A stretch of 64,000 nt of DNA from positions 818,501-882,500 of the forward strand of contig NC_053044.1 of NCBI RefSeq assembly GCF_003473485.1, read 5' to 3'. Below, piece by piece: positions 33,319-46,078 of this stretch. The stretch's first letter is position 1. Each line of letters starts with the position of its first letter. Source of the DNA: Medicago truncatula. Taxonomy: Eukaryota > Streptophyta > Magnoliopsida > Fabales > Fabaceae. The position numbers and the translations under genes are program-made. The notes beneath the pieces are model-generated. The model did no database searches. It was given only the letters and a program-made list of their open reading frames with translations, and was not told the origin of the DNA.

Positions 33319-34503
33319 TTATTTTTTTTGATAAGCCAAGAGTCCAACGAAATAAAAAGGAATAGAAGACAGTTCAACAGAGTTGGAGTGTCTTGCAGAT
33401 TCCAGTCTATGTCAGGTGCTCATATATATATATATATATATATCATTAAAAAAAGGAAAAAAAATACAAAAAAACTGGGGGGACATAAACCTAACTCAGT
33501 CAATCCACAGAGTGTATGCCAACCCAATCGGGGGATACAAAAAAATCAAAACAACACCGGTGGATGCCTAATATAAGGTGTATGGACCATCCGTCAACAT
33601 GAAATTGAACCAAGAACCAACAACTCCTTGCGACAGCAACAAGCAAAGCGTCTCTTTCGAGACAAACAGTCCAACATCAGAGACTGATGCGGATTTTGAA
33701 ACATCCCCAAGTTATAGTGTCAAACTTCGTGAAGGTGGGAGATTCGACCGCCAACACGGATACGGATCCCCACGCCTACAAACCCATTATGCTGCGACAG
33801 TAAGCTTCACGACCATTTCTCCAAATCCAACAGAAAGCAACTCAAATCCAATTGAAAGCCAGATCGAGGGATGGTCAATCAACGAGACTGAGTACCACGA
33901 GCACCGCCAACACGGTTACACCCGCACCCACCAATCACAGCAACGACAGACAACAGGACATGACCATTTCTAGCCTTGAAGACCTGGTACGAAGCACATT
34001 CAAAACGTAAATGTAACACCAAACAACCACCGGAGGAGGAGGCGGCTCCGAAATCTTTCTCAAAAGTCAGAACAAACATAATAGAACCACCGTCACCTCC
34101 AAGGGTAAGGCGGCGGCGGCTTTGCAAACTAAACCAACTCGTCAAACCAGCATCCAGATCTGCAAGAGGAGCGCTGGCCATGGAGTTTTAAGAATCACAA
34201 AGCATATTGTGGCGATTGCACACGCCGGCGGTTGCTCTAACAGCCCCAAAAGGGGAAAGGAGGTGGTGACGCGGCTGTGATACCGCCGTTCGCACCACCC
34301 GCGCGGATATCTACATGGCGGCGGTTGTGTTTGGAAGTGGGAGGAGAGAAGAAAAGCTCCAACGAAGGAGTTAGAACAAGGAAACGGAGGGAGGAGAAGG
34401 AACAAAAAACGGACGGTGAGAGTGAGAAGGGTAACAGACGGTCAATGGTGAGAGAGAAGAGAGTTAGGGTCGGCGGCTTGGTAATCTCAACCAAGTGTTT
34501 TCC
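33319..34503 (-). mobile_element. Retroposon, probably a LINE-derived non-autonomous copy
   Basis: The perfect 16-bp duplication AATTATGTTTTTATTT flanks the segment (33303-33318 and 34504-34519). Read on the minus strand the insert begins CT-rich (CCGACCCTAACTCTCTTC...), is much more GC-rich than its surroundings and ends in an A-rich tail (GGCTTATCAAAAAAAATAAA). Target-primed reverse transcription is the natural explanation. No reverse-transcriptase motif was seen, so it is either an internally deleted LINE or a retroposed transcript. The open frames at 33578-33973 and 34142-34536 on both strands look like chance frames in GC-rich sequence. Confidence 0.85.
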
Positions 34504-34519
34504 AATTATGTTTTTATTT

Positions 34520-35279
34520 GAATTCTTCATTTTCATAAAGAGATGTGTTATTTAAACAACCATTTTGATGACAACTTTTGAGATAATCATTAATTTACAA
34601 AGAAAAACAGGTATTGATACGAAAAATAAAAGAATAAAGATAGAAAGTAAAACATAATGTGTGAAAAGGTGTGTTTTGAAAAAGGTAGTCAAATTTATGT
34701 TTAAGATATTTTAAAATTTTATTTATTTTATTTGAATTGTTGATTTGTAAAGGTGGTATTTTCTGAATATTATTACATATTTGGTCTTTATTGATTTTTT
34801 AAAAGTGGATATTTTCAAAGTTTTCTTTTTGAAAAATGAGTGTAAATGTCTCTTCTTTTTACTTCGTTTTGAAAATAGAAAGCTTTTTTGTAAAATTATC
34901 ATCGTTTTGAAATGTAATTGTTAATTTGAACTTTTCTTTGTGTTAAAAGGGGTGTTTTGGAATAGGTAATCACAACCATGTTAAGGATATTTTAAAATTT
35001 TATTTATTTTATAAGATCTTTATTTGAATTGCTGATTTTATAAAAGTATTATTCTGAAATATTATTACACGGATGATGAAGAACGAAAATGTGATGCTTC
35101 CTCCACCTCCTTTTTGCTACAAAACCCTATATAATTTTATTTTTTTTAAGGGAAAACCCTATATAATTGAATGTGTGGATAATTGGTAATATTAAAAAAA
35201 ATGCAGCAAATAAAGAGTAAAGAATTGGTGAGAAATTAGATGCATAAGATAATGACATTTGTAAATTGTTCTAATAAGA
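34520..35279. other. AT-rich stretch with an old internal duplication
   Basis: The segments around 34670-34775 and 34945-35065 share GATATTTTAAAATTTTATTT, TTTGAATTG and GAATATTATTACA, spaced about 280 bp apart. No gene seen. Confidence 0.5.
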
Positions 35280-35284
35280 ATAAG

Positions 35285-37067
35285 TGATGATAGGTCATCT
35301 TACGTTATTCTTAGCATGTTTTTCAGTCAATTTCAGTAGGTTTTACAAGCATAATAGAGGAGTATTAGATCATTTGCTTATGATTTCGGGATATTTGAAA
35401 TGTTTTTTATATTTGAACTGTAATTCTATTATTCCCGAAACATAGCAATTTTAGGATGATTTGTTGTAAAATCAAGAAGAAATCATGCATATCGACAAAG
35501 CAAGACATCTGAAGATTTGGGAAATCCTTGGAAAGATGAAGAATTAAGATTCAAGAGGCCTCAAAAGACGTTACAGAGGGAGGAATTTTGTTCCAAAGTT
35601 CCATGACATCTTACAGAGAAGCAAACACCCGAAAACACGAAGAAACAGGTATTTTCAACACCTCATGGACTCACATTCGCCCAGACGCACAGAATGGGGT
35701 GCAGGCGCCCAGGAATTTGCACTTGGGCGCTTGCTGCATGAAAGTAGGCGCCTGGAGCCTGAAAGCCCTCTCTCGCGCATGTTCCTTGCAACCCTAAGGC
35801 GTTGTTATTTTGTAACTTTTTGGGGCGAAAAGCCCACGAATTTAGCCCAACTTCAGGTGGAAACATTCCCTATAAATACCACATTCCTCATTCACAACAA
35901 AACGGTTCAAGAGGAAAGTAGGCACTAGGAGCTTCAAGGAAGGATCTCTCTCCTCACTCAAGGTTTATCTAGGGTATGTTTTTTTCTTTTGTAATTTGTG
36001 TTTGGTTACCATGGGTAACTAAATCTTCTCAGGCTAGGGTTCTAACATGAACCTCAATTTTGTTTGTTGGATAATTATTTAATTTAAAATCTTATATTCA
36101 GTTATTTTATGTTCGCTATTTAGTTATACTGTAGTGCATAAGATTTTGTCTCCTATGTAGCATATCCCTAATTTAGGCACTTAGGTAGTGACAAAGCCTA
36201 TTATTGATATTCATATCTTGATATTTATATTTGTTTAACCAAGAAATAATTAATTAGTAAGTAGTAAAACAAACCGAAAGCAAGCGTACCCTGATGTAAG
36301 TACTTAGGAAGGTGACATACCTAATATTGATGAACATTTGCTGAAATCAGGTAGTAGCTAGTAATTAAGGAAACAAGTGACTTCACAACTTAAATCAGCC
36401 CAGTAACTCCATTCTTCTTGCACATTCGTAAGGTAGACGCTGATAGAGCTTCCCGTTTGTAGAACTACCGAGAGGGAGAGTGTGCTATGTACTTCTAAGA
36501 TTCATATATGAGGAACCTTTAGGAACATTGGGAAGTCGTACCTTTGGAAATTTACGAACTCTAATTTAAGTTTATGTTTCAATTACTCCTAAGCGAGTAA
36601 GACCCCCACGCACCGTCACTTGGATTAGCAGGTGCAACTTGATAGGCGAAGGATAGACCAAATCTATGAGAGAGTAAGACCTCGCACGTAAGGATCATCG
36701 TGCAACCAGCAGGTGCAACTTGACAGCTGATTAGGTTATCACGTTCCAACGAACTCATCACTTAAATAGTCTACTTAGAATAATTGAACTCGACTTGACT
36801 GTTATTTAATTCCAACAAATAAATAGAGGAGATTCAGAGAATCCTAACCGTGACCAACATTCTGCAATTAAACAGGTAAACTTTTCTCTGTTGCAAACAT
36901 ATTAAATTGAAAAACTCTAAACTTTTATCTCTTTATTTACTTAATTTGTTCCCAAATAAGTAACATGAATTGTTTACACGAAACGAAAATCCATGTGGAT
37001 ACGATACTCTACTTATCACTTTATTACTTGGTAAACGATTTGGTAGACATGCTTAATCTGGCCATCA
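35285..37067 (+). mobile_element. Solo LTR (1783 bp)
   Basis: The segment begins TGATGATAGGTC and ends CTTAATCTGGCCATCA, so its termini are TGATG/CATCA. ATAAG stands immediately outside both ends (35280-35284 and 37068-37072). A TATA box (CCCTATAAATACCAC, near 35870) and a transcribed-leader-like region follow a GC-rich block with repeated GGCGC words (35685-35770). No second LTR or internal domain is present, so it is the product of LTR-LTR recombination. Confidence 0.85.
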
Positions 37068-37244
37068 ATAAGTGAATAGCTTTACTTTAATACAGTAGAT
37101 TTCAATAACATGATCATACATTGCATAACAACAGTCGACTATATCATTGCAAATGCACCTCGTAACAAAACAAAACAGGTTTCCACTTATGTATATAGTA
37201 GTAAAAGAAATAGTATGTTTTGGTATAAAAATAACAAAAAAAAG

Positions 37245-40180
37245 ATCAAATTACACCATAGGTCGTTTTATGTTTGTAATATATTATTCCTTTAAGTTAT
37301 TCTTTTTTCCATGGTCATCATTTAACTATTAAACTGTTTGCAGCATTACCCTTTACTTTATTTTCTGTTACAAACAAGGTGAGTTTGTCGTTAATTGATG
37401 ACGTGACAAGTCCACATCAACAACAAAAAAATATTTTTATTCAAACTCAAAAATTCATTCATATTCATCATTTTTCTTACATCTTCATCTTCCATCCCTC
37501 TTCATCTTCAAATCCAACAAATTCATCGTCTCTATTTCATCCGAGAAAAGAAATCAACATCTCTATTCATTCTCTTCCATTTCAAAACTCAATAATCTCT
37601 TGTAATAAAAAAACTAATTTTAATTTAATTAAAGTTCTAAACCCTTAGTTCACCCTATTCCTTCTATATTTTTATTCATTTCAAACTTCTCTTGCACTTC
37701 CTCTCAACTGGGTCACAGAATCAACCCAAAAGATTCAATCCTTCTTCCATTTCGTTTTTGGGTTTTGCTTCAAATTCCCATCAAATTCCTTTTCTTCGAT
37801 AAGTTCAATTCACATCAAAGGCATCAAGAGCTTCTTCCTAACAGATCCATGGCACCCAATTGATAACTCAATGTTCAAAACATCGAACGGTATCAAAAAA
37901 AGCACATACACCACTACATAAAATTCATCTAATAGGTGTCCTTTTTACTTCACTTGCAATGAAAAAGAAATTAAACAAAAGTAAGAAAGCAGATGAAGAA
38001 ATTGGGAATTTTATGGGTTTGAACAAAAATAATCAAACCTTAGAAAAAAACCAAGTAAGCAATTTGATGATAGAATAAATGAGTCAAATCAAGAACAAGG
38101 GTTTCAGAAACGGTTCCTAAAAAGCACTTCTTCTTAAAGATAACAATTGGGTTTCAAAAATTGAAGATGTTGTTTTTTTGTTTTGTTTTTGGGATTGTTA
38201 GATTTTGAAATTAAAGATGCAAATGAGATAAAGATGGCAAAATTTGATGGGTATTAAAACTGTTAGATGAACATGGAAGGAAGAGGACGAACATGAATGA
38301 ATTTGTTGGATATGTTGAAGATTGAAAGAGATTGAAGATGACGAACATAAACGAATTTTTGGGTTTGAATAAAAAAAATTGTTAATATAGACATGCCATG
38401 TCATCAATTAAAGGTCAACTCAGGTTTTTTGTTTATAGAAAGTTAACTTTTTTTTTTTTTGAAATAGCAAATTTTATTAAAAAACCAGATCGCTGCTCAA
38501 GACGAACAGAGACCGGTGATTCAGAGACTACAAGTTAAAGGCGTCGTATATAAGGGGAACACCCAAATTAAACACCATAAAAAGACACCCTTACACACAA
38601 CCCCTAATCAACCCCTACCTTCAACACCCATGAGGACATCACCCACCAAAATTAACTTCACCACCTAAAACAAACTCCATCACAAAACAACCACTGAAAA
38701 ACGATATCCATAACCACCCTTCGCCTCTACTCACCCTAAAAGAAACACCTCTCTAATTCAAACACCATGTCCTTATTACCATAATTGAGCCACATCTGAA
38801 AATGTCCTATTGAAAAGATCATTCAGCTTCCGCCACCTCTCAACCTCTGGTCTACCGAAAGAACACCAAAATAAGCCCAAAACAAAACTTGAATGAAACA
38901 ACTGACTCTCGATCTCGAATCAAAAGTGATCGGCCCATTAGTCTTCATAACCAAATTTGAAGGGCACCCTTTACCCACGGTCCACCAGAGAAACACCATA
39001 ACAAGCCAAACAAGATTGCAACTAGACACCAACTCCTGATCTTGAAGCAAAATTAACCGGTCCACCAGAATCCAACCTGCAAATTGTAAGGCAATCGACA
39101 TGATTTACGGTGGTGCAAACATAAATCAATTCAAAAAGGAAGAGGCTCAGCTCGAAGGACACGCACACTCAAAGCACCTGAAACACGAAAACAACCCAAA
39201 ACGAAGAAGAGCTAGCGACGGCGGATATGGACCCGAATAACAGAGGTGGCCCACAAAAGAAAACACCAACAACAAACACCACAAACACACCCACCTCCTT
39301 ACCTAAACAACACCCACCACCCCGTCTTAATGGCTCCCGTCCACAAAGCGTTCCGACACCAAATCCGAGTCCAAAATTATCCACGACCACCCCATCCAAA
39401 CCACACCATTACAACCCCCACAAAACCCCGATGCAAAATCACACCTCCACAACACAAACACCCACAAGCCAAACCAATACTCTCACTTACCCTCCCAAAG
39501 CAACCCATCCAGACATGAATCCCATATAATCACCGGCTACTATCACCAAAAGCAAACATTCATTGAAGTCACTATGCCTAGTACCTCTGTGCTCTCCTTG
39601 AATCCCAAACATAGGAGTCTTGTAGCAAGTAATACTTGCAAGTAATAATATGCTAGCGTGACAAATAGCACCACCAAAAACAAGAAGAGGCTTAGAGTTG
39701 ACATGGTGAATAACCTGCTTCCTTCTAGTGAAAAATCTCCATGAACCCTTTTGTGAAACACCACCACCATAACAGATCTACGCCGAACCACCGTAACAGA
39801 TCTGGAACAGAAGCCGGAAACAACAACAACTCACCACCACCTCCCTATCACCACCTCAATCCATGAATAAAACAAATCTAGAACAGATCGGAGAGAACGC
39901 GAGCAAGAAATGGACCGGAGAAAATGCAGAAAAACACGCATTTGGAGAACAACCCAAGAGGGGGACGAAGAAGGTGGTGCGGAGACGAAGTCTCGTCGCA
40001 CCACCACTGCCAGAGATCTACATCTGGCCGACTGGTTTGGATAGAAGGGAGGAACAACGGTGCTTAAGCTAGAGAGAGGACAGAGAAAAAGATTTTAGAG
40101 ACAGAAAAGTTAACTGAATTGTAATCTTGCAAATAATTTAAAGGACCTATCTGTTACAAACTCAAAACTCGAAAGAACCC
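37245..40180. repeat. Possible large fold-back element split by a retroposon
   Basis: The left part (AATTACACCATAGGTCG ... TGTTTGTAATATATTATTCC and TGACGTGACA near 37400) has imperfect mirror partners on the right (TGCCATGTCATCAATTAA near 38393; TTTAAAGGACCTATCTGTTA near 40140). Removing the retroposon at 38449-40105 would bring the right parts together. The interior 37430-38340 is CT/GA-skewed. The boundaries are uncertain. Confidence 0.35.
38449..40105 (-). mobile_element. Poly(A) retroposon, LINE-like, 1657 bp
   Basis: AAAGTTAACT occurs at both borders (38439-38448 and 40106-40115). On the minus strand the insert starts with a CT-rich leader (TCTCTAGCTTAAGCACCG) and runs through GC-richer sequence. 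It ends with a polyadenylation signal (AATAAAATTTGC) about 15 bp before an A tract. These are the marks of a retroposed, polyadenylated RNA. No endonuclease or reverse-transcriptase motif is visible, so it is a non-autonomous or deleted LINE or a processed copy of an unknown transcript. The open frames at 38823-39101, 39227-39529 and 39543-39791 have no recognised domain. Confidence 0.8.
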
Positions 40181-40600
40181 TTGGACAGATCATATGGGGG
40201 TGCACACGTAAAGTTGTAGGCCTCATAAACCTGATTTCAAATTCTATGAAGAGTGGTATGAAATCAGTGGTTTGGCTTGAGCTTCATGACACAACCCCAT
40301 GCAACACATCCACAATAAAAACTAAAAACAAACAAAAAACAATATGATTTTAAGAATTGTTGAGTTGCCAAATAGCAGCTAGGACTAGCATGTGCACTTG
40401 TAAGTTCCTACACTAAAGCAATTGGGAAAAACCACAAACTTGTCAAAGTTGTGTAATAAACTACAGAATGAGTGGACGATTCAAAAATGGGTATGTAGTG
40501 TAATTGGTGATATCCCTGTAGCTCTATTCATTTGCTCAAACACCACAAAAATAATTGCAACAGAAAACCATGAAAGGTCAAATTGGTGAATTAGTTAAAT

Positions 40601-43600
40601 TTAATCATCTGTAGCTGTAGAAGAGTGATGAGGAAAAGTAGACCACACATCTTCCCATGTCCTCTGGCCTTCGGTTACCTCCCTAATAACAGAGGCAGCT
40701 TCTTCCACATCAACACGCACTTGATCCTTGCTGTCCCTCTCCCGGATAGTCACTGAAGTTGTTGAATCCACAGTGACAGCAAAAGGCACACCAAGTTCAT
40801 CTGTTCTAGCGTACCGTTTTCCTATTGATGTACCTGGTAACATTTTTATAACAAAAATGAAAGGTTAGTCCTGGTCACAGCAAAATCGGCATAAATTTAT
40901 TCCTAAAACAAAATTGCGTGTACAAGGAAAGTTGACAACTTCAGAACAGGTTTAAGCCATTTAATATATATATATCATCAAGAAAAAACATTTGAATATA
41001 AAGGGTTGAATGACCAAAAACAAAGCCTGCTTCAAAGAAAAATACTTCACGAACACATCACCTGCCCAATGCCCATCCAAGCAAACTATCCTCAGGAGAA
41101 ACATTTAGTTTTGAAGATTTACAAGGTGAATGTTCTTAAAAAATTTCTTTTAAACATTCATTAATGTAATCATCAAGCCTAAACATCTAGTTTTATTTAT
41201 AACATAATCTACAGGTATATTTTGATTGTTAATGAAAACTTCAACTTTAACAACATACCTGTAATGTCAATCTTATGCGAAATTCCAGCAGCAGTCAACG
41301 ACTTAGAAATTAATTTGGCAACCTCTTCAAACTTCTGGTTTTGAACCAGAGGAAAAACTGTGCACTTAATAGGAGCCACAAGTGAAGGAAAGCGGAATAC
41401 ATTTAACTGTTCATCCCCAGCTTTACTCTGCCTTGTATAGAAAGTGTGCTCAAATAGACAATATATTATCCGTCCAATCCCAAAGGATGGTTCAATCACA
41501 GATGGTGTAAAAACTCGCTGATGCTCTTTCTTTTTCTCCTTGTGAATGCTCACCATGCTCTTATTAATAGTTACAGTTTCCCCAAGCGTACACACTTCAA
41601 ACTCAACCTCACCTTTTGATTCCAGAGCGGCCTTCATATCCAATGCTTCTTTCTCACGCATTGCCTGCCAGAGAAGATTCCATCTCTCAAAAGTAATGCA
41701 AGTATCTATTAGCAGAGAGTCACAGTACTAAATACCAAAACAGTTACACCACGAATTACCTCAAGTGCTTCGACCACCATCTTCTGACTACCTTTGAATG
41801 CAAGGCCCAATTCTTTCTTGATAGGAGTTATAACCAATTTCTGAAATAATAATTCACATATCAAGTCAATTAATGACGAACAAGGACTTCTTATAGTTGT
41901 GTATGAAGTTGCCAATAAATCAACACCAACAGCATTAAACAGTACCTCCAGTTCCTTAGGTTCAGAAAATTTTTCGTGAGCCACCAGCGGAACGCCACTT
42001 TTCTCCTGCATTATGATAATGTAGTACACCACACATTAAAATATGAGAAATTTCTTAGTTGCTTTTACATATTATATTTTATATATAAAATACATTTTGC
42101 CCCCTTTAATTATTGACATCAAGGTTGATGAATCTGGATGTAGGGAAACCAATTTGATATTATATTATATACTGTAAATATAAATAAAATACAAGTTGTA
42201 TTGAAAGCTTATCACAAACATTGAGTTAATCAGAGCAGTTACCGAGTGAGCATGCAAATCATATGCAGATCTATCAGCGATGCCAACACATTCAATCCAA
42301 CCATAGGAGCACTCAATCTCAGCATCCCAACAGTCAGCGGCATAATGGGCCATCTCATTGGCAAGATGCTGCCTAAATCTCAAGCGGTCTTTGTCTATAC
42401 CGAGACGCATCAAGAAGAGATACACTCTCCCAATGAAATAACCAAGAGTCTCATTATTGACAATACCCTGAAAAAAAAATCAAAATAATCATAACATGTG
42501 GTTTAGTAGAGAATAGACAACAATTCTTGGATGAAAAAGGCACTGACTACTACACTATTATTTGAAATTGACCTTTGAAACAGCCTCCCTGAGACGGATT
42601 CTCTTTGCAGACTGACCAGACATCTGTTCCTCCCTCGGGAACATTAAAAACTCCAAGTCAGCAACTTCGGCATACTTAGGATGAGACTTATCTTCAGGGT
42701 CAACAAAGTGCTCAATTTCTGCCAAGGTGAATTCACGGACTCTGAGAAGGCCTTGACGGGGAGATATCTGCAGAAAGATACAGAAACCAGACCAAATCCC
42801 AATCCCATAAAGACACCAATACAAAATGCCTGTCCAATTTCTAAATGCCTGTCCAAACAAAAGAACCAACAAACCTCATTTCTAAATGCCTGTCCAATTT
42901 GTGCAGCAGCAAAGGGTAGCTTGTTTCCATTGTAATAGTACAAGTCTTTGAAATTAACAAATATGCCCTGTGCAGTTTCTGGACGCATGAACCTGTTTCA
43001 GTTGAAAAAAGGAGTTAAATGCTTTACCTTACTATGATAATAAAAATTTTAATACTTCAGGTGAAATAGCCATGGATTAGAATTTAGAGCATTGTAATTG
43101 ATTGCACCAGGTAAAAATCGCATGACCAAAAACACAGGAATCACTTAGATGTTTATGATTGCAAACGCTACTAATGCTTGTGATATAAGAGTGCCTTTGA
43201 TTTTGAGCTTTTAGAATCTATGTCTCAAAGAGTTTACACATGCATTTCTGATGACTCGGGTATCCCTAAAGGTCCTCATGCATGATAAAGTGGCAAGGTC
43301 AGCCACTTGTCCTGTTTGCAAAGCAAGTATATAATCTACAATTCATTGCTTATTTACATGTTCTCGAGCTAAAGCTATCTTGCATACGTGTGGTTTTGGA
43401 CTTTAGTCCTTCCCATTGATAAGACTAATTTCTTTCAATTGCCACAGCAAAGCAACTCGTGGAATTTTAATTCCTTGTAGCATGTGGATTCTTTGGTGAG
43501 CTACAAATAAATTTAATTTTGAGAATTCTAGTCTCCCCCACTCATGACTCAACTACCTTGTGACGCTGGTTTTGGCTTTGGTCAAGCACACACATTTTAA

Positions 43601-45949
43601 CTCCTTGTGGTATGTAGATTCATTGATGGGCTACAATTCTTTTTTTTTTTTTTTTTGACAAATCTAGTCTACCGATCAACTCGCTAGTACCACAGATTTT
43701 GGCTTTGGTCAAGTACACACACACACCAGGCTTTGTTTCAAAGGACCAATCATCAAGTTGTGAAGGGAGTCTGATTTTTTTTAAAATATGATTTTCTATT
43801 CAGACACACTGCACACTTTTAATTTGGTGAGGGAAGCAAAGCACACCTATCATCTTCACACCAATTATGAGATAGAGCTCATAAGGAATTTGATGGCTAA
43901 TAAGTGGCATTTTGAACTTCATCACATCTTTTTTTAGTGTTCTAATGTGTGGACTTACCAATGAGCGTTGGTTGTGTTTCTAAGAAATCACCCTTTTGTT
44001 TTGGGTTTGTAACCAAAATAATAATAATGATAATAATAATCATAATTCACAATGGAAGTGACTACTAACCCAGGAGCTAAGCCGGAGGGACCAATGGAAG
44101 TTTGAAACATCAAATTGAATGGGTAAGGATGAGAGAGTGGGTTCTTCGTTTCAGGAGCGGTGATACCATACTCCTTAATCTTAGCACCAAGTTCTTGAGA
44201 TGAGAAATCATCCAGCATGGCAAGCACGTGTTTGAGCTCTGCAGCTTTGTCTGATGACAATGTGAGATCCTTTTGAAGCTTCTCATTGCAATAATCCTTG
44301 AGCAAGTGATCAGCACGGTAACATGTTCCAGTTTTCTCGTCCTTCACCATGAGATCGGTGAATTTTTCCACGTGGCCGGAAGCTTTTAGAACAACCTCTG
44401 GTGTCACACAGGGACAATCAACCTCAAGCATGTTTTCCTCCAAAACAAAATGCTACATGCAGCACAACAACAACAACAACAATAAAATTCGGATTTGATC
44501 TATTAAAATTTAATTTAAAATACTGTTAGCATATAACTTTTGATTGAATGCACGTGCAAAACAAATTTAATCTTTTGGTATAGAGGAATCCCACTTAGTT
44601 GGATAAGGCTTGGTTGTTGTTGTTGTTGTATTGGCCCATAGGAATAATCTACAGTGTTGTCAATTGTGGATCGTAGAAATAGTAGTTTGCTCAAATTCTA
44701 CTACGCTAGAACGCTATCTTCTAAATATTGTATCATGGAATAATAACTACTTGTATAAATTCTAACTCTGCAATAATGCTACTATTTGTTCCTTCCCGAG
44801 AAGAATAATTTGTCCCCCAAATACTCATATACCTTACTTAAATAAGGGAAATGTTAACAAGTGCCTTTAGGACACTTAAAAAAGGACAGACCGGTGCACT
44901 AAAGCTCCTGCATACGCAGGGTTCGGGAAGGGGTCCCACCATTTTGGTGTATTGTACGCAACTTTACTATGTTCTTTAGACAAGAGGTTGTTTCTAGAAC
45001 TTGAACTCGGGTCTTTCAATCACGTGACAACAACTTTACCGTTGCGCCAAAACTCCCCCTTGCTCTTAGGACACTTGTTATAAATTAGTACTACGGTTGA
45101 AGTCAAAATCGAACACATTCTTATGCAAAAAGTATTTTAAAAACACTCATACACAAAATAGACACATTAAACACATTTCTACTTCTTTCTGATATATCTG
45201 AAAATTGTGAAGGAAGGTTAGTAAATGTTAGGTTCCACTTTTGGATGAACCAAAATTCATTCTACATGTGTAAAAGTGATTTTGACATATTTGGCGCTCT
45301 TTAGTATAATTGATTTTGCTTGCCTCAAGAATTGATTCAAACTTAAGCTAGAAATTGGAGTTTTTTATTCTAGAATTGATTTTTTCAAAATGTATATAAG
45401 CATAAATCACTTTATCTTTAACTAACGGTCAGCCAGAATCAATTTCACATAGTGCATGTTTGGTTCTACAATCACGTTAAATTAGTTGAATTTGTAAAAT
45501 TGATTTTACTAAAAAAAATGAGTTGAATGTAAAGTGGTCTATGTTTCCCATTAAATTTCAATGTAATGATCATGACTCAAAAGCTACAAATCAATTCTCC
45601 TGGAAAACAACCAAACATGTCAAAATCATACTCCCAAAGTGTTGGAACCAATCACATGCATAATCCATTCACTCAAAATCAGAGTATAGTATACAGATTG
45701 ACAGAGTTAGTAACTTTTAAAAGTTACCTGACGCCAGAAAGAGAGAACATTGGATTTAACCGCGCAACCAGGTGGACCATAATCATAAAAACCAGCGACA
45801 CCGCAGTAAATTTTAAACGACGGAATGTAAAAAAGACGACGTTCAAGTGTATTAACAACGGATTGACGAAATGCGTCACGAGAATCGGAGCCGGAAGCAG
45901 AGAGAAGAGATTGAAGGGATTTGCGGAGAGATTCTTCGGTGCTGGCCAT
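40601..45949 (-). CDS. GlyRS: Glycyl-tRNA synthetase copy A (no WHEP domain)
   Basis: Nine exons on the minus strand: 45949-45728, 44452-44070, 42992-42875, 42767-42573, 42467-42243, 42005-41946, 41840-41760, 41664-41259 and 40833-40601. All splices are GT..AG and in phase, giving 640 residues. Class II motifs are intact: [12 protein letters not shown] with [12 protein letters not shown] (motif 1 region), [19 protein letters not shown] (motif 2) and [15 protein letters not shown] (motif 3). The anticodon-binding end has [20 protein letters not shown], and the C-terminus is the usual [13 protein letters not shown]. The enzyme charges tRNA-Gly for protein synthesis. After [10 protein letters not shown] the frame goes straight to [10 protein letters not shown], so the WHEP segment present in copy B is deleted in frame. 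It lies downstream of its tandem paralogue in the same orientation. Confidence 0.93.
44586..44630 (+). repeat. LINE 3' tail with (TTG)n
   Basis: ATCCCACTTAGTTGGATAAG then GCTTGGTTGTTGTTGTTG is the well-known 3' end of plant RTE-like LINEs. It lies in intron 1 of copy A and is absent from the matching intron of copy B. Confidence 0.7.
44878..45059 (-). repeat. Au-type SINE
   Basis: The minus strand starts GGGGGAGTTTTGGCGCAACG (box A region), has a box-B-like GAGTTCAAGTTC, then ACAACCTCTTGTCTAAAGAA, GCGTACAATACACCAAAATG and CCCCTTCCCGAACCCTGCG, and ends CCGGTCTGTCCTTTT. This order matches the widespread angiosperm Au SINE. TTAGGACACTT flanks it on both sides (44867-44877 and 45066-45076), a target duplication. 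Confidence 0.85.
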
Positions 45950-46078
45950 GGGAGTAGTTGTTGTTGTTGTGGAAATGAAAGGGAGGGAAGAAGATAATTA
46001 TGATCAAGGTTTTGTGGTGGATGTAACTGTAGCTCTTTGACTCAAGTGTTGTTAAACTTAAACCCATGCAAGCACAAG

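Noticed and set aside
33578..33973. 131-codon plus-strand frame within the retroposon at 33319-34503
   Set aside because: It runs antisense to the inferred retroposon RNA, has no domain and looks like a chance frame in GC-rich DNA.
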